A stretch of 64,000 bases of DNA from Comamonas testosteroni TK102 (GTDB lineage Bacteria > Pseudomonadota > Gammaproteobacteria > Burkholderiales > Burkholderiaceae_C): assembly GCF_000739375.1 (NCBI RefSeq), contig NZ_CP006704.1, positions 186,001 to 250,000 on the forward strand, read 5' to 3'. Positions 27,582 through 36,564 of the stretch are shown here, piece after piece. Each line of letters starts with the position of its first letter. Positions within the stretch are counted from its first letter, which is position 1. The notes beneath the pieces are model-generated. The model saw only the letters and a program-made list of their open reading frames with translations, was not told where the DNA came from and did no database searches. Position numbers and translations under genes: made by a program.

Positions 27582-28811
27582 ATGTCAACCATCCACTCGC
27601 CAGCGCGCCTTCGCTGGAACGATCTCATTCATCCCGTCGTGGCAGGCCTGATCTCGGTCATCGTCAACTACGGCGGCACCTTCATCCTGGTGTTCCAGGC
27701 GGCCAAGGCGGCGGGCCTCGACCCGGAGCTGACGGCCTCCTGGGTATGGTCGATTTCGATGGGCGTCGGGGTGACAGGCCTGTTGCTGAGCTGGGTGACG
27801 CGCGAGCCCATCATCACGGCCTGGTCCACGCCTGCGGCGGCCTTCCTTGTGACGGCCCTGGCGACCACGCCTTACGCCGAGGCCGTGGGGGCCTATCTGG
27901 TCTCGGCGCTGGCTTTCGTGGTGCTGGGACTGTCGGGCTATTTCGAGCGCGTCATCCGGCTGATTCCCGCCGGCGTTGCGGCCGGGCTGCTCGCGGGCAT
28001 CCTGCTGCAATTCGGCATCAAGGCGTTTGGCGGCATGAGCGTCGATCCCGCGCTGGCTGGCCTGCTGATCGTGGCCTATGTGGTGCTCAAGCGGATTTCG
28101 GCACGCTATGCCGTCGTCGGCATTCTGGTGCTGGGGCTGGTCTTTTTGCTGTCCCAGAACCGGGTTGATTTGTCCGGGCTGGAGTTGAAGCTCGCTGCTC
28201 CCGTGTTCACCAGGCCGCAGTTCTCGCTCAATGCCCTGCTCAGCGTCGCGCTGCCGCTGTTTCTCATCACGCTGACCGGCCAGTACATGCCCGGCATGCT
28301 GGTGCTGCGCAACGATGGCTTCAAGACCAGTGCCAACCCCATCGTCACGATCACGGGCCTGGGATCGCTGCTCATGGCGCCGTTTGGTTCGCACGCATTC
28401 AACATCGCCGCGATCACGGCCGCCATCGCCACGGGCCCGCAGGCGCATGAAGATCCGTCCAGGCGCTGGATCGCCGGCGTTGCTGCAGGCCTGTGCTACA
28501 TCCTGGTCGGCATGTTCGGGGTCACGCTGGCGGCGGTCTTCATGGCTTTTCCTGCCACCTTCATCACCACGCTGGCGGGACTCGCCCTGCTGGGGACCAT
28601 TGGCACCAGCCTGGCCACGGCCCTGGCGGATGCCAAGGTGCGCGAGGCCGCGCTGATCACCTTCCTGGCTGCCGCCGCCAACATCACGCTGCTGGGTATT
28701 GGCGGTGCCTTCTGGGGCCTGATTATCGGACTGCTTTGCTACGCGGTGCTCAACGGGCAGATGCCGTGGAGCGCACGGCCGGGCGCGACAGCCGCCATCG
28801 AACAAGCATGA
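27582..28811 (+). CDS. BenE family permease
   Basis: This inner-membrane protein (409 residues, about 11-12 hydrophobic helices) belongs to the benzoate/H+ symporter BenE family. It shows typical stretches such as LISVIVNYGGTFILVFQAA, SWVTREPIITAWSTPAAAF and FGSHAFNIAAITAAI. Members are named after benzoate but few have been tested. No aromatic degradation gene is adjacent. The neighbours are a PLP-binding regulator, a PLP-homeostasis protein and PLP enzymes, so the substrate may be different here. It ends five bases before the ATG of yggS (or ten bases before the start I prefer), indicating an operon. Confidence 0.85.
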   Translation: MSTIHSPARLRWNDLIHPVVAGLISVIVNYGGTFILVFQAAKAAGLDPELTASWVWSISMGVGVTGLLLSWVTREPIITAWSTPAAAFLVTALATTPYAEAVGAYLVSALAFVVLGLSGYFERVIRLIPAGVAAGLLAGILLQFGIKAFGGMSVDPALAGLLIVAYVVLKRISARYAVVGILVLGLVFLLSQNRVDLSGLELKLAAPVFTRPQFSLNALLSVALPLFLITLTGQYMPGMLVLRNDGFKTSANPIVTITGLGSLLMAPFGSHAFNIAAITAAIATGPQAHEDPSRRWIAGVAAGLCYILVGMFGVTLAAVFMAFPATFITTLAGLALLGTIGTSLATALADAKVREAALITFLAAAANITLLGIGGAFWGLIIGLLCYAVLNGQMPWSARPGATAAIEQA

Positions 28812-28821
28812 GGGGATGCCC

Positions 28822-29628
28822 ATGACTTCAGAAACCCTGACCCGCCACGATCAACACGGCCTGTACCTGGAGCCGCGCACGGTAGAGGATTTCCGCAGCA
28901 ACCTCGCCACAGTCCAGGCGCGTATCGCTGCTGCCTGCCAGCGCGTGGGGCGAGATCCAGCCAACGTGCGCTTGCTGCCCGTCAGCAAGACCAAACCGCA
29001 AGCCAGTTTGCGTCTGGCCTATGCGGCGGACTGCCGCTGGCTGGGCGAGAACAAGGTGCAGGAGGCTTTTGGCAAATGGGAGTCCCTGCAGGACCTGACC
29101 GATCTGCGCTGGTCGGTCATCGGCCATCTGCAGACCAACAAGGCCAGGCTGGTGGCACGCTTTGCCAGCGAGTTCCAGGCCTTGGACAGCCTGCGAGTCG
29201 CCGAGACGCTGGACAGGCATTTACAGGCCCAGGGGCGGTCGCTTGATGTGTTTGTGCAGGTCAATACTTCGGGTGAGGCCAGCAAATTTGGACTGAGCCC
29301 CGAGGCGGTGCCGGACTTCGTCCGGCAGTTGCCCGTATTTTCCGCATTGCGCGTGCGCGGACTGATGACGCTGGCGCTGTTTTCCGCCGAAGCCGAACGC
29401 GTGCGCCGCTGCTTCATTGTGCTGCGTGAGCTGCGCGATCAGCTCCTGCAAAGTGCGCCTGCCGGCATGGAGCTCAATGCGCTGTCGATGGGGATGTCCG
29501 GCGATTTCGAGATTGCCATCGAGGAGGGCGCTACCGTGGTGCGCGTGGGGCAGGCCATCTTTGGCGCGCGTGCATTGCCCGACAGCCACTACTGGCCAGT
29601 GCGCTCCGATCCGGATACGCCGCACTGA
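28822..29628 (+). CDS. yggS: YggS family pyridoxal phosphate homeostasis protein
   Basis: This single-domain TIM-barrel protein (268 residues) binds PLP without known catalytic activity and helps balance B6 vitamers and amino acid pools. The PLP lysine is K56 in RLLPVSKTKP; GENKVQEAFGKW, IGHLQTNKAR and LSMGMSGDFEIAIEEGATVVRVG are family signatures. The ATG at 28822 is preferred over 28816 because GAGGGG stands six bases before it. The N-terminus is about 30 residues longer than E. coli YggS. It follows the BenE-type permease directly. The 260 bases after it show no gene I can support. Confidence 0.93.
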   Translation: MTSETLTRHDQHGLYLEPRTVEDFRSNLATVQARIAAACQRVGRDPANVRLLPVSKTKPQASLRLAYAADCRWLGENKVQEAFGKWESLQDLTDLRWSVIGHLQTNKARLVARFASEFQALDSLRVAETLDRHLQAQGRSLDVFVQVNTSGEASKFGLSPEAVPDFVRQLPVFSALRVRGLMTLALFSAEAERVRRCFIVLRELRDQLLQSAPAGMELNALSMGMSGDFEIAIEEGATVVRVGQAIFGARALPDSHYWPVRSDPDTPH

Positions 29629-29888
29629 GCCCGCGACCAATTGACACCTATATCGACGCAATCGCAAGCGGCATGTGCCGGTGTGGCGCATGGCGGTCGC
29701 TGGACCGGCGCAATGTCTCCGCGCTGGGCGCCTAAGCCTGCCGGCAAGTCCGACAGCTGCTGCGCCATGCCCGGCAGACGCAATGCGTGCAGTTTTTTGC
29801 CGCTGACACCGGGCCTCGACCCGCTGCAGCGCTCTCCTGAACCGGCTGATTCACGCCAGCTTTCCTTCACATCCCACCGGAGCATTGC

Positions 29889-31088
29889 ATGTTGCAAACC
29901 GACTCTCACCTGATGCGGGCCTACGCCCGCCAGCCCGTTTCTTTTGTGCGCGGACGTGGTGCGCGCCTCTGGGATGAGCAAGGGGTGGAATACCTGGACG
30001 CCATCGCCGGAGTGGCCGTCACCAGCCTGGGCCATGCCCATCCGGAGATAGCCGCCGTCATGGCCGATCAAGCCGCGACGCTGCTGCATACTTCCAACGT
30101 GTTCCGTGTCGACTGGCAAGAGCAACTGGGCCAGCGCTTGTGCACGCTGGCCGATATGGAGAAAGTGTTCTTCTGCAACTCGGGCGCCGAGGCCAACGAG
30201 ACGGCTCTCAAGCTCGCCCGGTTGCACGGCCATCGCAAACAGGTGGCCGTGCCGCAAATCCTCGTCATGGAGAACGCTTTCCATGGTCGCACGCTGGCGA
30301 CGCTCGCTGCCACTGGTAACGCAGCCAAGCAACAGGGCTTCGGGCCGCAGATGCCCGGCTTTGTGCGCGTGCCCTATGACGACATCGATGCGGTGCGCCA
30401 AGCGGCCCGGGAGACGCCGGACATCGTTGCCGTGCTGGTTGAGCCCGTACAGGGCGAAGGCGGTATCCGTGTCCCCAGCTCCGGCTACCTGCGTGCGCTG
30501 CGAGAGCTTTGCGACGCTCGGGGCTGGCTGTTGATGCTCGACGAGATCCAGACCGGCCTGGGCCGAACGGGGGCCTGGTTCGCACACCAGCACACCGCGA
30601 TCACGCCCGATGTGATGACCCTGGCCAAGGCACTGGGCAACGGTGTCCCCATCGGCGCCTGCCTGGCGCGCGGCGCCGCCGCCGATCTGTTCTCCCCGGG
30701 CCAGCACGGCTCAACCTTCGGTGGTAATCCGCTGGCCTGCCGAGTCGCCTGCACCGTGCTCGACATCATGGCCAGAGACGATTTGGCGCAGCGGGCGGCC
30801 CTGCTGGGCGAGCGCATGTTGGCCGGGCTGCGGCGGGCTCTGGGCGAAATCCCTGGAGTACAGGCCATCCGAGGCATGGGTCTGATGGCTGGAATAGAGC
30901 TGGACCGCAGCTGTCAGGATCTGGTCGGCCGCGCACTGGCTGAACAGCGATTGTTGATAACCGTGACCCGTGAGCGCACGATTCGTCTGTTGCCGCCGCT
31001 GATCTGTGACGAAGCGCAGATTGACGACATCGTGGCTCGAGTTGCCAGTCTGTGCCATGACAGTGGCGCAAGCCACCACGCCCTCTAG
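29889..31088 (+). CDS. argD: Acetylornithine aminotransferase-type enzyme (ArgD)
   Basis: This class III PLP aminotransferase (399 residues) converts N-acetylglutamate semialdehyde to N-acetylornithine in arginine synthesis; some members also serve succinyl-diaminopimelate or succinylornithine. It shows FFCNSGAEANETALKLAR, ENAFHGRT, VEPVQGEGGI, MLDEIQTGLGRTG, the PLP lysine K247 in TLAKALGNGVPIGA, and GSTFGGNPLA. No other arg gene is adjacent. It is convergent with alr, and a long shared hairpin lies between them. Confidence 0.88.
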   Translation: MLQTDSHLMRAYARQPVSFVRGRGARLWDEQGVEYLDAIAGVAVTSLGHAHPEIAAVMADQAATLLHTSNVFRVDWQEQLGQRLCTLADMEKVFFCNSGAEANETALKLARLHGHRKQVAVPQILVMENAFHGRTLATLAATGNAAKQQGFGPQMPGFVRVPYDDIDAVRQAARETPDIVAVLVEPVQGEGGIRVPSSGYLRALRELCDARGWLLMLDEIQTGLGRTGAWFAHQHTAITPDVMTLAKALGNGVPIGACLARGAAADLFSPGQHGSTFGGNPLACRVACTVLDIMARDDLAQRAALLGERMLAGLRRALGEIPGVQAIRGMGLMAGIELDRSCQDLVGRALAEQRLLITVTRERTIRLLPPLICDEAQIDDIVARVASLCHDSGASHHAL

Positions 31089-31105
31089 CTCGCGCCTGCT
31101 GAGTC

Positions 31106-31142
31106 CGCAAAGAAGCCGCGGCCATGCAGCGGCTTCTTTGCG
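31106..31142. terminator. Bidirectional terminator between argD and alr
   Basis: CGCAAAGAAGCCGC (31106-31119) and GCGGCTTCTTTGCG (31129-31142) form a perfect 14-base stem with a nine-base loop. The TTCTTT and AAAGAA arms give a U-rich side on both strands. It stands 17 bases after the argD stop and 14 before the alr stop. Confidence 0.88.
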
Positions 31143-31156
31143 AGAGGCGGGCAGTC

Positions 31157-32263
31157 TTATCTGCCGGCACCCTCCACCAGCTTGGGCACGCGGGGAGCCA
31201 CGGCGCACATCAGCTCATAGCCCAGCGTGCCGGCGGCAGCGGCCACCTCGTCGATGGGCAGCACGGCGCCATTGCTGGCGCGGCCCCAGAGCGTGACCTC
31301 GCTGCCCAGTCTGGCCTTGGGCACGGGGCTCAGGTCCACGGCCATCATGTCCATGCTGACGCGGCCCAGCGTGCGGGTGCGCACACCTTCCACCAGCACC
31401 GGCGTACCTGTGGGGCAGACGCGCGGATAGCCGTCCGCATAGCCGCAGGCCACCACACCCAGACGCAGCGGAGCGTCGCACTGGAAGCGCGAGCCATAGC
31501 CCACGGTATCGCCCGGCTGCAGCTCCTGAATGCCTATGATTTTTGACGACAGCGTCATGGTCGGCTCAAGCCCCCAGTGGGCCGCGTCGTGAGCGGGGAA
31601 GTCGGGCGAGCTGCCATAGAGCACGATGCCGGGGCGCACCCAGTCGCAGCGCACATTGCTCTCATCGCCATACAGCAAGGTGGCGGCGCTGTTGCTGATG
31701 CTGCGCTCGCCGGGCAGGTCCAGCGTGGTTTCGTGGAAGACCTTGAGCTGATGATCGATGCCATGCTCCACATCGGCATCGCTGAAATGGGTCATGAACG
31801 AGATCTCGTCGACCTGGGGCAGGGCGTTCAGCCGCGCATAAGCCGCACGAAAACGCTCGGGTGTAAAGCCCAGCCGGTTCATGCCGCTGTTCATCTTGAG
31901 GAAGACACGGTGGCCGACCTGGGTCTTGTGGGCGGCCAGCCAGTCGATCTGTTCGTCGCAGTGCACGGCATGCCAGATACCGAGGCGCGAGCAGATTTCC
32001 AGGTCGCGCAGCTCGAACACGCCTTCGAGCAGCAGGATGGGGCCGCGCCAGCCCAGTTGGCGCACGCGCTGTGCTTCATCCAGGTCCAGCATGGCAAAGC
32101 CGTCCGTCGCTCGCAGCCCCTCAAACACGTTTTCGATACCGTGGCCATAAGCGTTGGCTTTGATCACGGACCACAATTTGGCATCCGGGACGGCTTGCCG
32201 TACCCGCTCCAGATTGTGGCGAACGGCTTCAGGATGGATGGTGACAGTAATGGGACGAGGCAT
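31157..32263 (-). CDS. alr: Alanine racemase
   Basis: Alr interconverts L- and D-alanine for peptidoglycan (biosynthetic) or alanine use (catabolic). The 368-residue product has the PLP lysine K35 in WSVIKANAYGHG and the catalytic tyrosine of the GYGSRF motif. MNSGMNRLGF and CGYADGYPR are also typical. The ATG at 32263 has GAGAAA upstream; the in-frame TTG at 32275 lies inside that site. It is divergent from lplT across a 132-base gap that must hold both promoters. Confidence 0.95.
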   Translation of the reverse strand: MPRPITVTIHPEAVRHNLERVRQAVPDAKLWSVIKANAYGHGIENVFEGLRATDGFAMLDLDEAQRVRQLGWRGPILLLEGVFELRDLEICSRLGIWHAVHCDEQIDWLAAHKTQVGHRVFLKMNSGMNRLGFTPERFRAAYARLNALPQVDEISFMTHFSDADVEHGIDHQLKVFHETTLDLPGERSISNSAATLLYGDESNVRCDWVRPGIVLYGSSPDFPAHDAAHWGLEPTMTLSSKIIGIQELQPGDTVGYGSRFQCDAPLRLGVVACGYADGYPRVCPTGTPVLVEGVRTRTLGRVSMDMMAVDLSPVPKARLGSEVTLWGRASNGAVLPIDEVAAAAGTLGYELMCAVAPRVPKLVEGAGR

Positions 32264-32395
32264 GGTTTTTCTCAATCAGACCAGTGGGATTCTGGCACTG
32301 TCAGCCGGAGCCTGCGTGATATAACCGCCAGTCACTTGCCACGGGGTCTCTTATTTCTTGGCATCGGTCCGCCCGGTGCCAGTTACAGCTAATTC

Positions 32396-33697
32396 ATGAA
32401 GCGCGGTTTCTACACCATCATGTCAGCGCAGTTTTTCAGCTCGCTGGCAGACAACGCCTTGTTTGTGACCGCTGTAGAGCTGTTGCGTGCCAATGGTGCC
32501 CCGGAGTGGCAACGTGCTGCCCTGGTGCCCATGTTCGCACTGTTCTACGTGGTTCTGGCGCCCTTTGTCGGAGCCTTTGCGGATGCCTTGCCCAAGGGGC
32601 GGGTCATGTTCATCAGCAACGCCATCAAGGTGGTGGGCTGTCTGATGATGCTTTTCGGCCATCATCCGCTGATCGCCTACGCTGTCATCGGCCTGGGCGC
32701 AGCGGCCTATTCGCCGGCCAAGTACGGCATCCTGACCGAGCTGCTGCCGGCCTCCCAGCTGGTCAAGGCCAATGGCTGGATCGAGGGCCTGACCATCACC
32801 TCCATCATCTTGGGGGTGCTGGTGGGTGGCCAACTGGTGGGGCCGACCATCTCAGAGCATCTGCTGGGCTTTGACTTCCCGTATTTCAACACCGGCGTGG
32901 ATAGCCCGGCAGAGGCAGCGATTGCCGTGCTGATCCTGATCTACATCGTGGCGGCCTGGTTCAATCTGCACATCCCGTTGACGGGCGTGGCCATGCGTCC
33001 GCTGCGTGAAGACCCGAGCAAGAGCCTGATGGCCAATCTGCTGGGCCTGCTGCCCGATTTCTGGCGCTGCAGCAAACGCCTGTGGGCTGACAAGCTGGGT
33101 CAGATCTCGCTGTCCACGACCACGCTGTTCTGGGGCGCATCGGGCAATTTGCGCTATATCGTGCTGGCCTGGGGCGCTGCGGCCCTGGGCTACAGCACCA
33201 CCCAGGCATCGGCCCTGGTGGGGGTGGTCGCCATAGGCACGGCCGTCGGTGCGGTGCTGGCCTCCATGCGCATGCGCCTGGACAACGCCACGCGGGTGAT
33301 TCCCATGGGCGTGCTCATGGGTCTGCTCGTGGTCTGCATGATCTTTATCGACAATCTCTGGGTGGCCGTGCCCTTCCTCATTCTGCTTGGCGGTCTGGGC
33401 GGTTTTCTGGTCGTGCCCATGAATGCGCTGCTGCAGCACCGCGGCCACAACCTCATGGGTGCGGGTCGCTCGATTGCGGTGCAGAACTTCAACGAGCAGC
33501 TGGCCATCCTGGCCATGGGCGGCTTCTACAGCCTGTCCACCAAAATGGGATTGACTGCTTTTGGTGCGATCACGGTATTCGGTCTGCTGGTCGCCGCTAC
33601 CATGGTGCTGATCGGCCTCTGGCACTGGAATAACTGCAAAAAGCACCCGCAAGAGGTCGAGAAACTGCTGGACATCGCTCGTCGCGACTGCCATTGA
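32396..33697 (+). CDS. lplT: Lysophospholipid transporter LplT
   Basis: LplT is an MFS permease of the inner membrane that flips lysophospholipids inward for reacylation. The 433-residue product begins MKRGFYTIMSAQFFSSLADNALF and has about 12 helices, with AYSPAKYGILTELLPASQLVKANGWIEG as the recognisable family stretch. In enteric bacteria lplT is followed by the acyltransferase aas. Here no acyltransferase follows; a terminator-like repeat and a DMT exporter do instead. Confidence 0.92.
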   Translation: MKRGFYTIMSAQFFSSLADNALFVTAVELLRANGAPEWQRAALVPMFALFYVVLAPFVGAFADALPKGRVMFISNAIKVVGCLMMLFGHHPLIAYAVIGLGAAAYSPAKYGILTELLPASQLVKANGWIEGLTITSIILGVLVGGQLVGPTISEHLLGFDFPYFNTGVDSPAEAAIAVLILIYIVAAWFNLHIPLTGVAMRPLREDPSKSLMANLLGLLPDFWRCSKRLWADKLGQISLSTTTLFWGASGNLRYIVLAWGAAALGYSTTQASALVGVVAIGTAVGAVLASMRMRLDNATRVIPMGVLMGLLVVCMIFIDNLWVAVPFLILLGGLGGFLVVPMNALLQHRGHNLMGAGRSIAVQNFNEQLAILAMGGFYSLSTKMGLTAFGAITVFGLLVAATMVLIGLWHWNNCKKHPQEVEKLLDIARRDCH

Positions 33698-33738
33698 AGC
33701 CCTGCAGCCGGCGCGCTGCATTCACTACACAATCAATA

Positions 33739-33778
33739 GCTTCTAGCGCTTGTAGGGTAAGCGTTAGAAGCCTTTTTT
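33739..33778 (+). terminator. Repeat-family hairpin acting as terminator after lplT
   Basis: GCTTCTAGCGCTT (33739-33751) pairs with AAGCGTTAGAAGC (33759-33771) with one G-U pair and a seven-base loop, followed by CC and then six T (33773-33778). It is a member of the AGC-TTCTAGCGCTT repeat family seen at 9254, 40378 and 48028. The ATG of the next gene begins at the very next base, 33779. Confidence 0.88.
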
Positions 33779-34663
33779 ATGCATAGTCCACTGCCTGTAT
33801 TTGCGCTGCTGCTCAATGCCCTGATCTGGGGTCTGTCATGGTGGCCGTTTCGTCTCATGCATGAGGCCGGACTGCATCCGCTTTGGGCCACGGCATTGAT
33901 GTATGCACTGGTGCTGGCCGGTCTGCTGACACTGCGCCCGGCCAGCATCAGGCAGGCCTGGCAATACCCGGTGCTCCTGCTGCTGGCGGCCAGCTCGGGC
34001 CTGAACAACGTGGCCTTCAACTGGGCCGTGACCGTGGGTGACGTGGTGCGCGTCATCCTGCTGTTCTATCTCATGCCGGCCTGGGCGGTGCTGCTGGCCT
34101 GGAAGCTGCTGGGCGAAAAGCCCACGCCGATGGCGCTGCTGAGGCTGTTGCTGGCCTTTGGCGGTGTGGTGCTGGTGTTGCTGCCCGCCGATGCCTCGCT
34201 CTCCGGGCTGTTTGCCGGACTGACCCTGGCCGATGCGCTGGCCGTGTTTGGCGGCTTCATGTTCGCGCTGACCAATGTGCTGCTGCGCCGCTTTCAAGGC
34301 ATTCCGGCCCAGGCCCGCATGCTGGCCATGTTTGCCGGCTGCATGAGCATGGGCCTGCTGACAGCCCTGACCGCCAGCAGCCTGGGCGTGGTGCCTGGCT
34401 TTCCGGCCTTTGACGGCAGCTGGGCCCTGGTGGCGCTGGGTCTGGCCGTGCTGCTGATGCTGGGCAACTGGGCCCTGCAATTCGGTGCCGCCCATCTGCC
34501 TTCGGGCGTGACCTCGGTGGTCATGCTCAGCGAAGTGGTGTTTGCCAGTGTCTCCTCGGTGCTGATCGCCCATGAGGCGCTTTCGGCGCGCACGCTGGCC
34601 GGTGGCGCCCTCATCATGGGTGCGGCGTTGCTGGCGACCTTGGGCAGAACCCCGAGAAAGTAG
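33779..34663 (+). CDS. EamA/DMT family transporter
   Basis: A ten-helix drug/metabolite transporter of 294 residues with two EamA repeats; the family exports amino acids and other metabolites. The first helix starts at once (FALLLNALIWGLSWWPFRLM), where the NALIWG motif is typical of the family. The second repeat holds ADALAVFGGFMFALTNVLLRR. The ATG is immediately downstream of the T-run of a strong terminator-like hairpin, so there is no room for a normal Shine-Dalgarno site. Expression would need read-through, a leaderless message, or a later start that would lose the first helix. The substrate is unknown. Confidence 0.85.
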   Translation: MHSPLPVFALLLNALIWGLSWWPFRLMHEAGLHPLWATALMYALVLAGLLTLRPASIRQAWQYPVLLLLAASSGLNNVAFNWAVTVGDVVRVILLFYLMPAWAVLLAWKLLGEKPTPMALLRLLLAFGGVVLVLLPADASLSGLFAGLTLADALAVFGGFMFALTNVLLRRFQGIPAQARMLAMFAGCMSMGLLTALTASSLGVVPGFPAFDGSWALVALGLAVLLMLGNWALQFGAAHLPSGVTSVVMLSEVVFASVSSVLIAHEALSARTLAGGALIMGAALLATLGRTPRK

Positions 34664-34721
34664 CCCGCCACGACACCAGAGCATCCTGCAGGAGCCGCGC
34701 CGCAGCGGAGCGCTGGCTGGG

Positions 34722-35237
34722 TTACAGGAGCTTGCCGGCCAGGATCAGGTATCCGGGCACCCAGCCCGTGAGCACGCCTTGCGCGATGCACAGCCAGCCC
34801 GTGGGGCGCTCAATGCTTTTCCTCAGGGCCAGCAGTGCGAAGAACAAGGCCCAGAGCACGGCCCAGGCGGCCCAATTGACGCCCATCCACCAGTCCAGCC
34901 CCGAGCTGGCGCTGGTCAGCGAATCCAGGGCCACGGGCACGGCGGTGATCGCCACGAAAAGGCTGAACCAGCCCAGACCCCGGCCGTCGGCACCGCTGAA
35001 GCGATTGAAAGCCACCCAGAGATAGGTGAAGGCAAACAGCAAGGTCAGAGCGCCGCTCTTGACCGATGCCGCATCGGCTGCCGGGCCGAAGATGCTGGCC
35101 AGACCGATGCATAGCGACACCACGCCGGTGAAGATGTTGATGACCCAGATTTCCTTGTCGGCAATCTTGCCCAGCATCCACAGGCCGTTGAGAAACAGCA
35201 CCGCACCCACATAAAACAGCGACAAACCCAACCACAT
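34722..35237 (-). CDS. AmiS/UreI family amide or urea channel
   Basis: This inner-membrane protein of 171 residues has six to seven hydrophobic helices and starts MWLGLSLFYVGAVLFLNGLWMLG, the family start. Members form channels for urea (UreI of Helicobacter) or short-chain amides (AmiS). AAGGAG precedes the start. No urease or amidase gene is in the window, and the gene is monocistronic in appearance, 117 bases downstream of the regulator gene at 35355 on the same strand. They may share a transcript. Confidence 0.85.
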   Translation of the reverse strand: MWLGLSLFYVGAVLFLNGLWMLGKIADKEIWVINIFTGVVSLCIGLASIFGPAADAASVKSGALTLLFAFTYLWVAFNRFSGADGRGLGWFSLFVAITAVPVALDSLTSASSGLDWWMGVNWAAWAVLWALFFALLALRKSIERPTGWLCIAQGVLTGWVPGYLILAGKLL

Positions 35238-35354
35238 ACAAAAGCTCCTTGGCTGCAGGCTGGTGCAGCGCGGCGAGGATTGTGGGGCCGTGCGGGGCGG
35301 GGCGTAACCCTGGGTGAACGCAAAAGAGTCTTGCGCCGTGGGTCGGGAATGGGC

Positions 35355-36530
35355 TCAGAACTCCCCATCCCGACCGCCGCGCAGACGGCGGTACAGCGTG
35401 CCGCGGGAGATGCCCAGGGCGCGGGCGGCCTGGGAGACATTGCCGCCATGCTGGTCCAGCGTCTCCCTGATCAGCTGTGCGCTGTGCTCGCGCAGCGTCG
35501 CGAGAGGCTGCGCCTCGGGGACATGCGTTGCTTCGGGGGCTAAGGGGCAGGCCTGGTCTTGCTCGCTGCTTGCGTCCAGGTGCGAGCCAAGGCCGTGCGA
35601 AGTTTGCAGATGCGCCTGCATCCAGATGCCCAGGCCGCTGGCCAGGCGCAGCGGCGCGGGGCCGGGCTGGCCGCTCAGTTGCAGCAAGCGCGGCAGATCA
35701 AGGCCCAGCAGCTCCTGCGCGTTGCACGCTGTATGTCCGGGCTGGCCGATGAGCTGGGCGGCGGTGCCGTTCATCCAGGCGACGTGGCCATCGGCGGCCA
35801 CGCCCATCAGCGCCTGCAGCGGCGTATGCAGCAGGGCTGGCGTCACCTGAAAGCGCAGCACCAGATGCTCGTGCGACTGCGCCTGCAGCAAGGTGTTTTC
35901 GATGGTCGTGGCGTACATGCCGACCACGGGACTGGCGTCGAAGCTGAAATGCTGCTCCTCCACCATCAGATTGAGCACCCCGGCCAGGCGGCCGTGCACG
36001 TCGCGTATCGGTGCTGCTGCGCAGCGGAAGGCGTACAGCTCGTCGAAATAGTGCTCGCCGTTGGTGACGGTGCAGGCCTGGCCGGTGGCGGCGACGATGC
36101 CCGGTGCGGTCGTGCCCATGGCCTGCTCGGACATGTTCAGGCCGACTCTCTCGTCACGGGGCCGCATGGATGCCGGGGAGACATGGAGCACGATGCCCTT
36201 GTCATCCGTCAGCATCACGCGCGTGCCGGTGCCCGCCAGGGCCTGCTCCAGGGTCGGCAGCTCGTGCTGCAGCGCGAGCAGCAGGCCGCGGCAGCGCTCC
36301 TGCGTGGCATGCAGCCGGCTGGGGCTGACGGGAGCCAGAGCCAGCCGCCGTCCATTGCAATGCTGGCGCTGGCTGCGCAGCCAGGACTGGATGACCGCCT
36401 CGCTGACCAGGCCCGAGGGACGTATGCCGGCCTCGAAGAATTGACGGCGAGCCTGCAGGGCCCGCTCCGCTCCGGTGCTCGAGAAGCACTGCTGTAGCGC
36501 GTCCATCGCGCGTGGCTCATCAACGCTCAT
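35355..36530 (-). CDS. AcoR-like regulator lacking the AAA+ domain
   Basis: The 391-residue product resembles the N- and C-terminal parts of AcoR-type enhancer-binding regulators. A GAF domain (about residues 75-210, with GTRVMLTDDKGIVLHVSP and GLNMSEQAMGTTAPGI) is followed by a PAS-like segment (LQALMGVAADGHVAWMNG). A C-terminal Fis-type helix-turn-helix follows: GGNVSQAARALGISRGTLYRRLR. The central sigma-54-interacting ATPase, with Walker A and GAFTGA, is entirely missing. The protein therefore cannot act as a classical sigma-54 activator. I place the start at 36530 (MSVDEPRAMDAL); the frame is open to 36653, but that segment covers the promoter of the divergent alcohol dehydrogenase. A role in controlling that gene is likely from position. 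Confidence 0.8.
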   Translation of the reverse strand: MSVDEPRAMDALQQCFSSTGAERALQARRQFFEAGIRPSGLVSEAVIQSWLRSQRQHCNGRRLALAPVSPSRLHATQERCRGLLLALQHELPTLEQALAGTGTRVMLTDDKGIVLHVSPASMRPRDERVGLNMSEQAMGTTAPGIVAATGQACTVTNGEHYFDELYAFRCAAAPIRDVHGRLAGVLNLMVEEQHFSFDASPVVGMYATTIENTLLQAQSHEHLVLRFQVTPALLHTPLQALMGVAADGHVAWMNGTAAQLIGQPGHTACNAQELLGLDLPRLLQLSGQPGPAPLRLASGLGIWMQAHLQTSHGLGSHLDASSEQDQACPLAPEATHVPEAQPLATLREHSAQLIRETLDQHGGNVSQAARALGISRGTLYRRLRGGRDGEF

Positions 36531-36564
36531 GTCATGTCCAGGCTGTTCGCAGGAGCGGTCAATG

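Noticed and set aside
29641..29913. 90-residue open frame in the gap before argD
   Set aside because: No Shine-Dalgarno site, overlaps the argD start, and no recognisable features.
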